DNA of 64,000 bases from Alphaproteobacteria bacterium (GTDB lineage Bacteria; Pseudomonadota; Alphaproteobacteria; UBA9219; RFNS01), in contig JBBCGY010000002.1 of assembly GCA_037200005.1 (NCBI GenBank), forward strand, positions 248,001-312,000. Reading direction: 5' to 3'. Positions within the stretch are counted from its first letter, which is position 1, and the number at the start of each line of letters is the position of its first letter. The notes beneath the pieces were generated by a model. The model saw nothing but the letters and a program-made list of their open reading frames with translations. It searched no databases and was not told the DNA's origin. Shown here in pieces: positions 41,351 through 50,956 of the stretch. The position numbers and the translations under genes are program-made.

Positions 41351-42207
41351 TCGTCACGCGTTTCGCGCCGAGTCCGACGGGATTTCTGCATCTCGGCCAT
41401 GCCTATTCGGCGGCCTTCGCGTGGCAGAAAGCCCGGCATGGCGGCGGGAAATTTCTGCTGCGGATCGAGGATATCGATCCCACCCGGTGCCGCGACGAAT
41501 ACATAACTGCGATTGAAGAAGACCTGGCGTGGCTGGGCCTGGCATGGGAGCGGCCGGTCCGGCTTCAATCGCGGCATTTCGGCGATTATCAGGCGGCGCT
41601 GGATAAGTTGCGCGGCAAAAACCTGCTCTATCCCTGCTTCTGCTCGCGCAAGGACATCATGGCCGAAATCGCCGATTCCGGCCATGCCCCGCATCCTGCA
41701 TCCCAGGGGCCGGAGGGCGTCGTTTATCCCGGCATTTGCCGCCATCTGTCTTCCGCCGAGCGCGAGCGGCGCATGGAAAGCGGCATGCCCTATTGCTGGC
41801 GGCTGGACATGGAGCGCGCCATGAAATCCGTCGGCGAGTTGAACTGGCTCGACGAGGGACGGGGAGCGATGGCCGCAAATCCCCAGGATTTCGGCGATAT
41901 CGTTCTGGCGCGGAAAGAAACCCCGGCTTCCTATCATCTGGCGGTCACGGTCGACGACGCGCTGCAAGGCGTCACTTGCGTCACGCGCGGCGAAGACTTA
42001 TTGCGCGCGACGGATGTTCACCGGCTGTTGCAGGCGCTGCTGGAACTGCCGGCGCCATTCTATCATCACCACAGGCTGCTGACGGATGTCGCCGGACGCC
42101 GCTATGCCAAGCGCGACAAGGCCATGACTTTGCGGGCGCTTCGTGAAAATGGCGCGTCTCCCAGCGAGGTAATGAACATGGTTGGCGGCTGGCCGGTTTT
42201 TGGCTAG
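41347..42207 (+). CDS. gluQ: Glutamyl-Q tRNA(Asp) synthetase
   Basis: Charges the queuosine of tRNA-Asp with glutamate. 286 aa, a GluRS catalytic domain without the anticodon-binding domain. HIGH-type motif FAPSPTGFLHLGHAYSA, the zinc-ligand set CFCSR and YPGICRH, and the KMSKS-like RYAKRDKAMTL. A GTG or ATG start overlaps the TPR gene by four bases. The length and missing C-terminus distinguish it from full GluRS. Confidence 0.95.
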   Translation: MIVTRFAPSPTGFLHLGHAYSAAFAWQKARHGGGKFLLRIEDIDPTRCRDEYITAIEEDLAWLGLAWERPVRLQSRHFGDYQAALDKLRGKNLLYPCFCSRKDIMAEIADSGHAPHPASQGPEGVVYPGICRHLSSAERERRMESGMPYCWRLDMERAMKSVGELNWLDEGRGAMAANPQDFGDIVLARKETPASYHLAVTVDDALQGVTCVTRGEDLLRATDVHRLLQALLELPAPFYHHHRLLTDVAGRRYAKRDKAMTLRALRENGASPSEVMNMVGGWPVFG

Positions 42208-42231
42208 GATTCCGAGAATCGGGAGAGCGCC

Positions 42232-42714
42232 ATGCTCAATGACATGAGAGAAAAATTGCGCCGCGCGAAAGAAGCGCGCGATAAGGCCAGAATGGCGCGC
42301 GATCGCGCGGAGCGAATACGCGAAGAAGAAACCGCGCGCGCCAAGGCGATGGATGAAGACCGCGTGCGCCGGATGCATACCATTCGCGTGATTACCGGCG
42401 ACGTCAAATACCGTTATGCGATTATCGACACGATCCGCGCCGTGGGTTTCTACGAAGCTCCGGGTGATATCATCGATCCGCATGAATCGACCCGCCTGGC
42501 CATTACGCATATGCAGGAACAAGCTTTCCGTCTTGGCGCCGATGCCATTATTCACGCGCAGTATCATCTGGTGCGCTATGCCGTGCAGCGACGGCAGATG
42601 GTTTTCATGCCGGTTTACGAAACCCATGTCTTCGGCACGGCGATCAAAGTCATCGGCCCGCCAACCGATTGGGAAGGCCCGGCGGAAAACGAAGGACAGA
42701 CGGCGAGCGAGTAG
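42232..42714 (+). CDS. YbjQ-like (heavy-metal-binding fold) protein with coiled-coil N-terminus
   Basis: 160 aa. Residues 1-50 are a highly charged coiled coil (KLRRAKEARDKARMARDRAE). The rest (IRVITGDVKYRYAIIDTIRA, MQEQAFRLGADAIIHAQYHL, VYETHVFGTAIKVIG) resembles the YbjQ/UPF0145 fold with its GADA and GTA motifs. Function unknown. Its stop lies 4 bases from the convergent sdhB stop. Confidence 0.75.
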   Translation: MLNDMREKLRRAKEARDKARMARDRAERIREEETARAKAMDEDRVRRMHTIRVITGDVKYRYAIIDTIRAVGFYEAPGDIIDPHESTRLAITHMQEQAFRLGADAIIHAQYHLVRYAVQRRQMVFMPVYETHVFGTAIKVIGPPTDWEGPAENEGQTASE

Positions 42715-42718
42715 CCGC

Positions 42719-43498
42719 CTATTTCCGTTCGACCATAAGCTTTTTGGTTTCCGCGATGGCCTTGGCCGGATTCAAGCCCTTAGGGCAGGTGTTCGTGCAG
42801 TTCATGATCGTGTGGCAGCGATAGAGCCGGAACGGATCGTCCAGCGCGTCAAGCCGCTCTCCCGTCATTTCGTCGCGGCTGTCGGCGATCCAGCGGTATG
42901 ATTGCAGCAGCACCGCCGGCCCCAGGAACTTGTCGCCGTTCCACCAATAGCTGGGACAGGCCGTCGAGCAGCAGAAGCACAGGATGCATTCATAGAGGCC
43001 GTCGAGCTTGGCGCGTTCCTCCGGCGATTGCAGGCGCTCGCGGTCGGGCGGCGGCGGCGACTGGCTTTGCAGCCATGGCTTGATCGAGGCGTATTGCGCG
43101 TAAACCTGATTCAAATCCGGCACCAAATCCTTGACCACGGGCATGTGGGGCAGGGGATAGATTTTCACGTCGCCTTCGACATCGCCGGTATGTTTGAGGC
43201 AGGCGAGCGTGTTCGTGCCGTCGATATTCATCGCGCATGAGCCGCAGATGCCCTCGCGGCAGGAACGGCGGAAGGTCAGCGTGCTGTCGATATCGTTCTT
43301 GATATGGATGATGGCGTCGAGAACCATCGGCCCGCACTTGTCGAGATCGATGGTATATTCGTCGAGGCGCGGATTCTTGCCGTCATCGGGCGTCCAGCGA
43401 TAGACCTTAAAGGTCTTGGTGCGCTTCGCGCCCTCGGGCGCGGAATGTTTGATCCCGGGCTCGACCTTGGAATTCGCGGGGAGTGTGAATTCGGCCAT
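42719..43498 (-). CDS. sdhB: Succinate dehydrogenase iron-sulfur subunit
   Basis: 259 aa. [2Fe-2S] domain with [21 protein letters not shown], [4Fe-4S] [16 protein letters not shown] and [3Fe-4S] [17 protein letters not shown] motifs. Last gene of sdhCDAB, 11 bases after sdhA. Confidence 0.98.
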   Translation of the reverse strand: MAEFTLPANSKVEPGIKHSAPEGAKRTKTFKVYRWTPDDGKNPRLDEYTIDLDKCGPMVLDAIIHIKNDIDSTLTFRRSCREGICGSCAMNIDGTNTLACLKHTGDVEGDVKIYPLPHMPVVKDLVPDLNQVYAQYASIKPWLQSQSPPPPDRERLQSPEERAKLDGLYECILCFCCSTACPSYWWNGDKFLGPAVLLQSYRWIADSRDEMTGERLDALDDPFRLYRCHTIMNCTNTCPKGLNPAKAIAETKKLMVERK

Positions 43499-43509
43499 GA
43501 CGCTTCCTC

Positions 43510-45298
43510 CTAATAAACCCGAGCCTTCGGCTTTACCGCTTCGACCTCGTCGGTCAGCGTGTAGATGTGAACCGGGCGGTAATCGATCTTCGTCGCGCCT
43601 TTGTCATCGACCCAGGCGACGGTGTGTTTCAGCCAGTTTTCGTCGTCGCGCTTGGAGAAGTCCTCGCGGGCATGCGCGCCGCGGCTTTCCTGGCGATTGG
43701 CCGCGCCGTCGAGCGTGACGACGGCCTGATAAAGCAGATTGTCGAGCTCCAGCGCCTCGGCCAGATCGGAATTCCACACCATCGAGCGGTCGGAAATCCG
43801 GACCCGTTCGCGCTTGGCCCAGACTTCGCGCAGTTTCTGCTGCCCTTCGGCAAGAACCTCGCCGGTACGGAAGACGGCGCAGTAATTCTGCATGGTCTTT
43901 TGCATTTCCAGCCGCAGATCGGCGACGCGGATGTCGCCGCTGGCGTGGCGCACTCTGTCGAACCGTTCCATGGCGAAATCGCCCGCGCCTTTGGGCAGGT
44001 CGCGCTGGCGCTCGCCCGATTTGATAAGCTCCGCCGCGCGTATCGCTGCCGCGCGCCCGAACACCACGAGATCGAGCAGCGAGTTCGAGCCGAGCCGGTT
44101 TGCGCCATGCACCGATACGCAGGCCGCTTCGCCGATCGCCATCAGGCCGGGTACGACTGCGTCGGGATTGCCCGGAACGGGGCGGATGACCTCGCCCTTA
44201 TAGTTCGTCGGGATGCCGCCCATATTGTAATGCACGGTGGGCAAGACCGGGATCGGGTCCTTGGTCACGTCCACGCCGGGAGAACACCCGCGCCGTCTCC
44301 GAAATGCCGGGCAGGCGCTCATGAATGATTTTCGGATCAAGATGTTCGAGGTGCAGGTGAATGTGATCCTTGAGCGGGCCGCAGCCGCGCCCTTCGCGGA
44401 TTTCGATGGTCATCGAGCGGCTGACCACGTCGCGGCTGGCGAGGTCTTTCGCGCTGGGCGCGTAGCGTTCCATGAAACGCTCGCCATTGCCGTTGGTCAA
44501 ATAGCCGCCTTCGCCGCGCACGCCCCGGTAATCAGGCATCCCGCGCCATAAACTCCCGTGGGATGAAACTGCACGAACTCCATGTCCTGCAAGGGTAATC
44601 CGGCGCGCAGCGCCATCGCGTTGCCGTCCCCCGTGCAGGTATGGGCGGAGGTGCAGGAGAAATAGGCGCGGCCATAGCCGCCGGTCGCCATGACGACGAT
44701 CTGCGCCCGGAAACGATGGATCGTGCCGTCGTCCAGGTTCCACGCCACGACGCCGCGGCAGACGCCCTTATCGTCCATGATTAAATCGAGCGCGAAATAT
44801 TCGACGAAGAATTCCGCCTCATGCTTGAGCGATTGCTGGTACAACGTATGCAGAATGGCGTGGCCGGTGCGGTCGGCGGCGGCGCAGGTGCGATAGGCGA
44901 TGCCTTCGCCGAATTTCGTCGTCATGCCGCCGAAGGCGCGCTGATAGATTTTGCCTTCCGCCGTGCGGCTGAAGGGCACGCCGTAATGCTCAAGCTCGAT
45001 CACGGCGGGCGCGGCTTCGCGGCACATATATTCGATGGCGTCCTGATCGCCGAGCCAGTCCGAGCCTTTGATCGTGTCGTACATGTGCCAGCGCCAGTCA
45101 TCCTCGCCCATATTGCCGAGTTGCGGCGGAGATTCCGCCCTGCGCCGCGACGGTATGGCTGCGAGTCGGGAAGACCTTGGTGATGCAGGCGGTCTTCAAC
45201 CCCTTTTCCGCCATGCCGAAGGTGGCGCGCAACCCCGCGCCGCCCGCGCCGACGACGATGACGTCATAGGTATGATCGACGAATTGATAAGCAGCCAT
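43510..45298 (-). CDS. sdhA: Succinate dehydrogenase flavoprotein subunit, three apparent frameshifts
   Basis: FAD-bearing subunit that oxidises succinate. Start [20 protein letters not shown] with the FAD dinucleotide site and [13 protein letters not shown], the covalent FAD histidine. Frame changes are needed near 45117 (an extra A), 44532 (an A missing: [12 protein letters not shown]) and 44282 (an extra [18 protein letters not shown]). Corrected, it is about 596 aa with [30 protein letters not shown] and [20 protein letters not shown] intact. Conservation on both sides of each break suggests sequencing error. An operon member between sdhD and sdhB. Confidence 0.95.
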
Positions 45299-45301
45299 AT
45301 G

Positions 45302-45686
45302 TTATCCCAGGGCGATTTTGACGACGGCGAAAATGCCGAGCGCGGCCATGACGACGGCCAGAAACTTGATCGCGACGATGCTGCCCATTTTGCAGAATTC
45401 GCGGTGAACGTAATCCTCAATAACCACCTGCAACCCATTGGCTGCATGATGAAAACCGACGGCGATCAGCAGGCTCATCATGACGGCGGGGGAAGGGGCG
45501 CTGGAGCCATGCATGCGCCGTCTGGTAATCGCCGCCGCCGATGCAGATCAACAGCTTCGCCACGAACCAGCTGCACAGGAAGACCAGCGCCAGCGAGGTG
45601 AGGCGCAATCCCCACCAGTGGGCGGAGCCGTGTCCGGCGGAACCGAGGCCGCGCACGCGGCCGAGCGGAGAACGCATATCGCTCAT
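45302..45686 (-). CDS. sdhD: Succinate dehydrogenase membrane anchor, one apparent frameshift
   Basis: Heme/quinone-binding anchor of complex II. Start MSDMRSPLGRVRGLGSAGHG; SAHWWGLRLTSLALVFLCSW is helix 1. After an extra C near 45504 it resumes SPAVMMSLLIAVGFHHAANG with the conserved His pair, then VVIEDYVHREFCKMGSI. About 128 aa. The start overlaps the sdhC TGA by four bases. Confidence 0.92.
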
Positions 45687-46084
45687 GCAATCCCCCAGAC
45701 ATAGAGCCACAGAAAGACGGTCAGGATCGTCGAAACGCCGAGCGCGATCCGCCCGCTGGCATAAACCTGGGGCAGCTCGAGCAGATATCCCGCATCCCAC
45801 AGCATATGGCGGATGCCGGTGCAGAGGTGATAGCAAAAGGCCCAGCTCCATCCCGTCAGGAACAGTTTCCCGACCGGCGACAGCAGGCATTTCATGAATT
45901 GGCCGTAAGTCTCCGGCCCGGCGCTCAGCGCCAGCAGCCAGCCGACCAGCACCGGCAGGGCAAAGCACAGCCCCACGCCGGTGACGCGATGGAAGATCGA
46001 CATGCCGGTGGTCAATTGCGGCTTATAGATCGACAAATGCGGCGACAGCGGGCGGGAAGCGGCTTTGGGCGCGGGCGCGCTCAT
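45683..46084 (-). CDS. sdhC: Succinate dehydrogenase cytochrome b556 subunit
   Basis: 133 aa from MSAPAPKAASRPLSPHLSIY. Conserved RPLSPHLSIYKPQLTTGMSI, SIFHRVTGV and the heme-ligand HLCTGIRHMLWDAGY. Three membrane helices. First gene of the operon; an ORF continuing upstream is out of the family. Divergent from dapA over 178 bases. Confidence 0.95.
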   Translation of the reverse strand: MSAPAPKAASRPLSPHLSIYKPQLTTGMSIFHRVTGVGLCFALPVLVGWLLALSAGPETYGQFMKCLLSPVGKLFLTGWSWAFCYHLCTGIRHMLWDAGYLLELPQVYASGRIALGVSTILTVFLWLYVWGIA

Positions 46085-46262
46085 GGGAAAGCTCCGGCGG
46101 GGGACATTGATTCCAACCTGCGCACGATAACCCCCTGAGCGGATTTGGGCAATAACCAAAGATTTCAACGGTATAAATTGTGCGCGAGTGTTGTTTCCGG
46201 CTTTTGCCGCCGCTGCCCGCCGTGATAGTGTCGTGACCTGATTTTATGGGGAGAAAGAATCC

Positions 46263-47150
46263 ATGGCCAAGAAACCGGCATTCTGGGGTTCCAATACGGC
46301 GCTGATTACGCCTTTCAAGGACGATAAACTGGATGCCAAGGCGTTCCAGAAATTCGTCGCGTGGCAGATCGCGCAGGGCACGCATGGCCTGGTTCCCTGC
46401 GGCACGACCGGCGAGTCTCCGACGCTGAGCCATGACGAGCATCATCTGGTCGTCGAACTGTGCATCGAGGCGGCGAAGGGCAAGGCTCCCGTGATCGCGG
46501 GCTGCGGCTCGAATTCCACCCGCGAGGCGATCTCGCTGACCCAGCACGCGGAAAAAGCCGGAGCCGACGCCGCGCTGCATGTCACGCCCTATTACAACAA
46601 GCCGACCCAGGGCGGGCTTTACGCGCATTTCAAGGCAATCCACGACAATTCGACGCTGCCGATTTTCATCTACAATATTCCGGGCCGCAGCGTGGTGAAC
46701 ATGAATGTCGATACCATGGCGCGCCTCGCCGAACTGCCGCGCATCGTCGGCGTCAAGGACGCGACGGGCGATCTCGCGCGCCCGGTCAAGACGCGCCAGA
46801 CCTGCGGCAAGGATTTCATCCAGCTTTCGGGCGAGGACGCGCTCGTGCTGGCTTTCCTGGCGCATGGCGGGCATGGGATCATTTCCGTCACGTCGAATGT
46901 CGCGCCGAAATTATGCGCGCAATTCCATGAAGCCTGGAAAAAGGGCGACGTGAAAAAAGCCCAGGCGATTCACGATAAATTATCGCCGCTGCATGACGCG
47001 CTGTTCCTGGAAACCTCGCCGGGGCCGGTGAAATATGCCGCCTCGCTGCTCGGCCTGTGCCAAAACGAATTGCGCCTGCCGCTGGTGCCGGTGGGCAAAG
47101 CGACGCAGACGGCGCTCGAAAACGCGATGAGGTATGCGGGGTTGGTGTAG
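46263..47150 (+). CDS. dapA: 4-hydroxy-tetrahydrodipicolinate synthase
   Basis: Condenses pyruvate with aspartate semialdehyde, the first committed step to lysine and meso-diaminopimelate. 295 aa (beta/alpha)8 barrel: GTTGESPTLSHDEH, YYNKPTQGGLYAHF, FIYNIPGRS and the Schiff-base lysine in VGVKDATGDLARP. Ribosome site GGGGAGAAAG. Convergent with dapB, separated by a palindromic element. Confidence 0.98.
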   Translation: MAKKPAFWGSNTALITPFKDDKLDAKAFQKFVAWQIAQGTHGLVPCGTTGESPTLSHDEHHLVVELCIEAAKGKAPVIAGCGSNSTREAISLTQHAEKAGADAALHVTPYYNKPTQGGLYAHFKAIHDNSTLPIFIYNIPGRSVVNMNVDTMARLAELPRIVGVKDATGDLARPVKTRQTCGKDFIQLSGEDALVLAFLAHGGHGIISVTSNVAPKLCAQFHEAWKKGDVKKAQAIHDKLSPLHDALFLETSPGPVKYAASLLGLCQNELRLPLVPVGKATQTALENAMRYAGLV

Positions 47151-47153
47151 AGC

Positions 47154-47279
47154 CGTCATTCCCGGCGGCTTTGACCGCCAAAGCGGGCGAAGCCGAACGG
47201 GAATCCCGTTTTCTTCTTTCTTCTATAAAACAAACGGGATTCCCGCTCGCCGCGCTGAGGCGCGGCGTCGGGAATGACG
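47154..47279. repeat. Nested palindrome between dapA and dapB
   Basis: Outer arms CGTCATTCCCG (47154-47164) and CGGGAATGACG (47269-47279), inner arms CGGGAATCCCGTTT (47198-47211) and AAACGGGATTCCCG (47232-47245). It lies between convergent genes, so it may act as a two-way terminator. CGTCATTCCCG...CGGGAAT hairpins are a repeat type common in other bacterial genomes. Confidence 0.8.
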
Positions 47280-47285
47280 ACACCA

Positions 47286-48008
47286 CTAAACCCCCAGCAT
47301 GTCATTCATGCCGTATAACCCAGGCTTCTGGCCGTGCAGCCAGAGCGCGGCGGCGATGGCGCCGCGGGCGAAGATGGCGCGGTCGGTGACGCTGTGGTGA
47401 ATGGTTAGAACTTCGCCTGTCCCGGCGAAAATCACTTCATGCTCTCCGACGATGTTGCCGAGCCGGTGCGCGGCATAGGAGGGCTTGGCGTCGGGATTGC
47501 CCGCCAGAACCGCCGCGCCGAGGGCTTTGGCGGTGCCGGACGGCGCGTCTTTCTTATGCCGGTGATGAATGTCGGTGATGCCGATATCGTAATCGCGCCC
47601 GCGCAGCAGCTTTGCCGCCAGCGTCGTAAGCTGTTTCGTCACGGCCAATGACAGGCTGGTATTCGGCGCTTGCAGCAGCGGGATGCGTTGCGCCGCCGCT
47701 TTGATCGCCTCCTGCTGCGCATCGCTCAGGCCGGTGGTGCCGGTGACCAGGGGCTTGCCCAGCTTCGCGGCATGGGCAGCGAAAATCGGCGAGGCTTCGG
47801 CGGTGGTGAATTCGATCAGCGCGTCGCTGGCGGCGATCACGGCGTCGAGATCGTTGCTGACCAGGCAGCCTTCCGGTATGGGCGTATCGTCTTTCTTCTG
47901 CCGCCAGTATAGCGCGGCGAGCGTGCAGCCGGGATGGCGCTGCGCCTCGGCGGCCAGCAATTGCCCCATCCGCCCGCCGAAACCCAGGATGCCGATCTTG
48001 AGCGTCAC
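47286..48008 (-). CDS. dapB: 4-hydroxy-tetrahydrodipicolinate reductase
   Basis: 240 aa from GTG 48008 (TLKIGILGFGGRMGQLLAAE), chosen for an AAGGAG site 8 bases upstream and a GTGA overlap with asd. NADP site GFGGRMG, then EFTTAEASPIF, VTGTTGLSD, ITDIHHRHKKDAPSGTAKAL (catalytic His and Lys). The longer ATG-less extension upstream lies inside asd. Confidence 0.97.
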   Translation of the reverse strand: MTLKIGILGFGGRMGQLLAAEAQRHPGCTLAALYWRQKKDDTPIPEGCLVSNDLDAVIAASDALIEFTTAEASPIFAAHAAKLGKPLVTGTTGLSDAQQEAIKAAAQRIPLLQAPNTSLSLAVTKQLTTLAAKLLRGRDYDIGITDIHHRHKKDAPSGTAKALGAAVLAGNPDAKPSYAAHRLGNIVGEHEVIFAGTGEVLTIHHSVTDRAIFARGAIAAALWLHGQKPGLYGMNDMLGV

Positions 48009-49027
48009 CGCAAATACTCCTTCACCAGCATCTCGGCGATTTGCACGGCGTTCAGCGCCGCGCCCTTGCGCAGATTGTCGCTGACGATCCATAAATTGAG
48101 GCCGTTCTCGACCGTCATGTCTTCCCGGATGCGGCTGACATACACGGCGTCTTCGCCCACGCATTCGACCGGCGTGACGAAGCCGTCATCATGCCTGTGG
48201 TCGATCACGGTGACGCCGCGGGCTTTCTTCAGCGCCGCGCGCGCTTCCGCCGCGCTGATGGGATTGGCGAATTCGACATTGACCGCCTCGCTGTGGCCGA
48301 TGAAGACCGGCACTCGCACGCAGGTGGCCGTGACCTTGATCTTGGGGTCGAGAATCTTTTTGGTCTCGACCATCATTTTCCATTCTTCCTGCGTGCCGCC
48401 GTCTTCCATGAACACGTCGATTTGCGGAATGGCGTTGAAGGCGATCTGCTTGGTGAAGACTTCTTTCTTGAGGGCGTCGTTGACGAAGATCGCGCGCGTC
48501 TGCGTGAACAGTTCGTCCATCGCTTCCTTGCCCGCGCCGGATACCGACTGATAGGTGCTGACCACCACGCGGGTGATGGTCGCGAGGTCGTGCAGCGGCT
48601 TGAGCGCCACGACCATCTGGATCGTCGAGCAGTTCGGGCTGGCGACGATATTGCGCTTGTGGAAATCCTTGAGCGCGCCGGGATTGACCTCCGGCACCAC
48701 CAGCGGCACGTCGGGGTCCATGCGAAAATGCGAGGATTTATCGACCACGACGCAGCCGATCTTTCCTGCCTTGGGCGCGAAATCGGCGGTGATTTTCGAG
48801 CTCACGGCGGACAGGCAGATGTCGGTGCCCTTGAAGTCGTATTTTTCCAGATCCTGAATTTTCAGGATGTCGTCCTCGCCGAAACTGACCTCGCCGCCCG
48901 CCGAGCGGCTGGAGGCGAGGGCGACCACGTCGGATACCGGGAATTTGCGCTCATAAAGCGTATTGAGCAGTTCGCGCCCTACGGCGCCGGTCGCGCCGAC
49001 AATGGCGACTTTGTATTCGCGTGACAT
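48005..49027 (-). CDS. asd: Aspartate-semialdehyde dehydrogenase
   Basis: Makes aspartate semialdehyde from aspartyl phosphate, feeding DapA. 340 aa: VAIVGATGAVGRELLNTL, the catalytic cysteine in VASPNCSTIQMVVAL, QSVSGAGKEAMDEL and VFIGHSEAVNVEF. It forms an operon with dapB. The leader contains a hairpin that pairs its ribosome site. Confidence 0.98.
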   Translation of the reverse strand: MSREYKVAIVGATGAVGRELLNTLYERKFPVSDVVALASSRSAGGEVSFGEDDILKIQDLEKYDFKGTDICLSAVSSKITADFAPKAGKIGCVVVDKSSHFRMDPDVPLVVPEVNPGALKDFHKRNIVASPNCSTIQMVVALKPLHDLATITRVVVSTYQSVSGAGKEAMDELFTQTRAIFVNDALKKEVFTKQIAFNAIPQIDVFMEDGGTQEEWKMMVETKKILDPKIKVTATCVRVPVFIGHSEAVNVEFANPISAAEARAALKKARGVTVIDHRHDDGFVTPVECVGEDAVYVSRIREDMTVENGLNLWIVSDNLRKGAALNAVQIAEMLVKEYLR

Positions 49028-49033
49028 AAAAGA

Positions 49034-49051
49034 CCTCCCAAATCTTGGAGG
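49034..49051 (-). promoter_or_regulatory. Hairpin sequestering the asd ribosome-binding site
   Basis: Minus strand: CCTCC, 8-base loop, then GGAGG, which is the Shine-Dalgarno site 7 bases before the asd ATG. The short 5-bp G-C stem could lower initiation; it may equally be chance. Confidence 0.35.
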
Positions 49052-49097
49052 GGGAATTTATACCGTTCTTTCACGCTTCACCAATTAAAATCGGCTT

Positions 49098-49430
49098 ATG
49101 ACCGGAAAGATCGAGACTTACGCCGAATTCTGGCCGTTTTACCTGGGCGAGCACCGCAAGCGCGCGACACGGCTGGTTCATGTCGCCGGGACGGGCGTAG
49201 GCGTGGCGCTGTTTATCGTGGCGGTGGCGGCGTGCCGGTTTGATATTCTGCTGATGGCGCTGGCGGCGGGGTACGGCTATGCATGGCTGGCGCATCTGTT
49301 CATTGAAAAGAACCGCCCCGCGAGTTTCAGCTATCCGGCATGGTCGCTGCGGGCGGACTTTCAGATGGCGTGGTTTTGGCTGACCGGGCGGCTGGAGGCG
49401 GAGCTGGTCAGGAATAATATCCTGACCTAA
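49098..49430 (+). CDS. DUF962 (Mpo1-like) membrane protein
   Basis: 110 aa. The family pattern is visible: YAEFWPFYLGEHRKRATRLV with HVAGTG, a membrane helix, then GYGYAWLAHLFIEKNRPASF with SYPAWSLRADFQMAW. Yeast Mpo1 is an Fe(II) dioxygenase acting on 2-hydroxy fatty acids; His residues that could bind iron are present. Bacterial function not established. Confidence 0.88.
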   Translation: MTGKIETYAEFWPFYLGEHRKRATRLVHVAGTGVGVALFIVAVAACRFDILLMALAAGYGYAWLAHLFIEKNRPASFSYPAWSLRADFQMAWFWLTGRLEAELVRNNILT

Positions 49431-49444
49431 CCCTGCTTCTGATC

Positions 49445-50956
49445 TTAATACGCGCCTTTGCGGAACAGCAGCACCGCCGGAGTTTTGCAGAGAATGGCGA
49501 TGTCGTGCCACAGCGACCAGTTGCTGACATACCAGCGGTCGAACTGCACGCGCTTCTCGAACGAGACGTGATTGCGTCCGCTCACCTGCCACAGGCCGGT
49601 AATGCCGGGCTGCATCTGGTGATAGAAGCTGACGTCGGGGCCGTAGATTTCCGCCTGGTCGATCATCATCGGGCGCGGGCCGACGAGGCTCATGTCGCCC
49701 TTCAGCACGTTGATGAGCTGCGGCAGCTCGTCGATGCTGGTCTTGCGGATGAAGGTGCCGATGGCGGTCACGCGCGGATCGTTGCGCAGCTTCTGGAATT
49801 CGTTCCATTCCTTGGCGGCTTCCGGGTTATTCGCCAGATGCTCTTTCATGACCTGATTGCTGTTCATGACCATCGAGCGGAATTTCAGGCAGCCGAAGGA
49901 CAGCCCGCCGGTGCCGACGCGCCGGTCGGAATAAAAAACCGGGCCGCCGTCGCGCTTGATGAACAGCGCGACCACCGCGAACACCGGCGCCAGGGCCAGC
50001 AGCGCCGTGCCCGACACCGCGATGTCGAACGCGCGCTTGATGAAGCGCGGCAGCGGCTCCTCCAGCCGGTTGCAGCGGGTTAGCAGCATGACGTCGTGAT
50101 TGAAGAAGTGCTGGCTCTCCATGCCCAGCACCGGCACGCCGCGCAGCGGCGGGCAGATGGCGAAGGGGATGTGCTCGCGAGTCAGATTGGCGATGGCGTC
50201 TTCGGCGGCATGCAGTTCCGCGCCGTCGAGCGCGATCAGCACGAAATCGGCCTTGTACCAGTTGCACAGGCGGGTCCACGATCCCTGCGCGTCTTCGCGC
50301 AGCTCATCGAGGTCGGCGACTTCGCCGACGATCTGATAGCCGAGCTGTTCGGACTGGATTGCCGCCTTGGCGTCGTCCGCGACGCTGCCGCCGCCGATCA
50401 CGAGCGTCCGCACGTTCCACAGGCCCTTGCTTTGCAGGATTCTACGGGTCGCGATGCGCAGCGCCACGATCATGCCGCCGGTCAACGCCCAGCCGCCGAC
50501 CAGCCACAGGCGGGACAGGTCCTGCTTCGCGGCGAATTGCAGGAAGCTGTCGAGCAGAAGGCAGAAACCGGCGCCGCAGAAGATCTGCTGCGTCGAGGTC
50601 CAGAAAGGCATCCGGGTGCGGTAGTGGCTCCGATGATTGAACCACAGGATCAGGCCGGCGCCGATGGCCACGACATTGATCGTGCGGGACAGCAATTCGC
50701 CCTCGAGCATGCTTTGCACTTCGCGGCCGAGGTAGTTGTTGACGACCAGCGTCGCCAGCCATGACAGGGTGACGCCGACAATGACCGCCAGCGCGTCGCT
50801 GAGAATGAAGAACTGAAGAGCCTTGCGGGTGTTGTTAAGGGGCTGCGGTTCGGCAAAAGGAGCGAGCCGGAGAGTTTGCAGCGTTTCGGTTGCATCGAAA
50901 TTCTTTTGCGATTCGGATTGCTTAATTTTACGTGCGGCTTGTGATATCATAATCAT
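49445..50956 (-). CDS. Polyprenyl glycosylphosphotransferase (WbaP/ExoY type)
   Basis: Starts a lipid-linked glycan by moving hexose-1-phosphate from a UDP-sugar to undecaprenyl phosphate. 503 aa: four membrane helices (residues 45-150), a Rossmann-like middle (GGGSVADDAKAAIQSEQLGY) and the C-terminal catalytic domain from about residue 305 (KRAFDIAVSGTALLALAP; VGTGGLSFGCLKFRSM; RKTSIDELPQLINVLKGDMS; LVGPRPMM). The sugar is probably glucose or galactose. Divergent from the flippase across the AT-rich spacer. Confidence 0.95.
   Translation of the reverse strand: MIMISQAARKIKQSESQKNFDATETLQTLRLAPFAEPQPLNNTRKALQFFILSDALAVIVGVTLSWLATLVVNNYLGREVQSMLEGELLSRTINVVAIGAGLILWFNHRSHYRTRMPFWTSTQQIFCGAGFCLLLDSFLQFAAKQDLSRLWLVGGWALTGGMIVALRIATRRILQSKGLWNVRTLVIGGGSVADDAKAAIQSEQLGYQIVGEVADLDELREDAQGSWTRLCNWYKADFVLIALDGAELHAAEDAIANLTREHIPFAICPPLRGVPVLGMESQHFFNHDVMLLTRCNRLEEPLPRFIKRAFDIAVSGTALLALAPVFAVVALFIKRDGGPVFYSDRRVGTGGLSFGCLKFRSMVMNSNQVMKEHLANNPEAAKEWNEFQKLRNDPRVTAIGTFIRKTSIDELPQLINVLKGDMSLVGPRPMMIDQAEIYGPDVSFYHQMQPGITGLWQVSGRNHVSFEKRVQFDRWYVSNWSLWHDIAILCKTPAVLLFRKGAY

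Noticed and set aside
44282-45504. Programmed frameshifting in sdhA/sdhD
   Set aside because: Shifts go in both directions, at different sequences, without slippery heptamers or a downstream fold; errors are the simpler reading.
46023-46874. Minus-strand 283-codon frame opposite dapA
   Set aside because: Shadow of dapA; its Arg/Asp-rich sequence has no motif.
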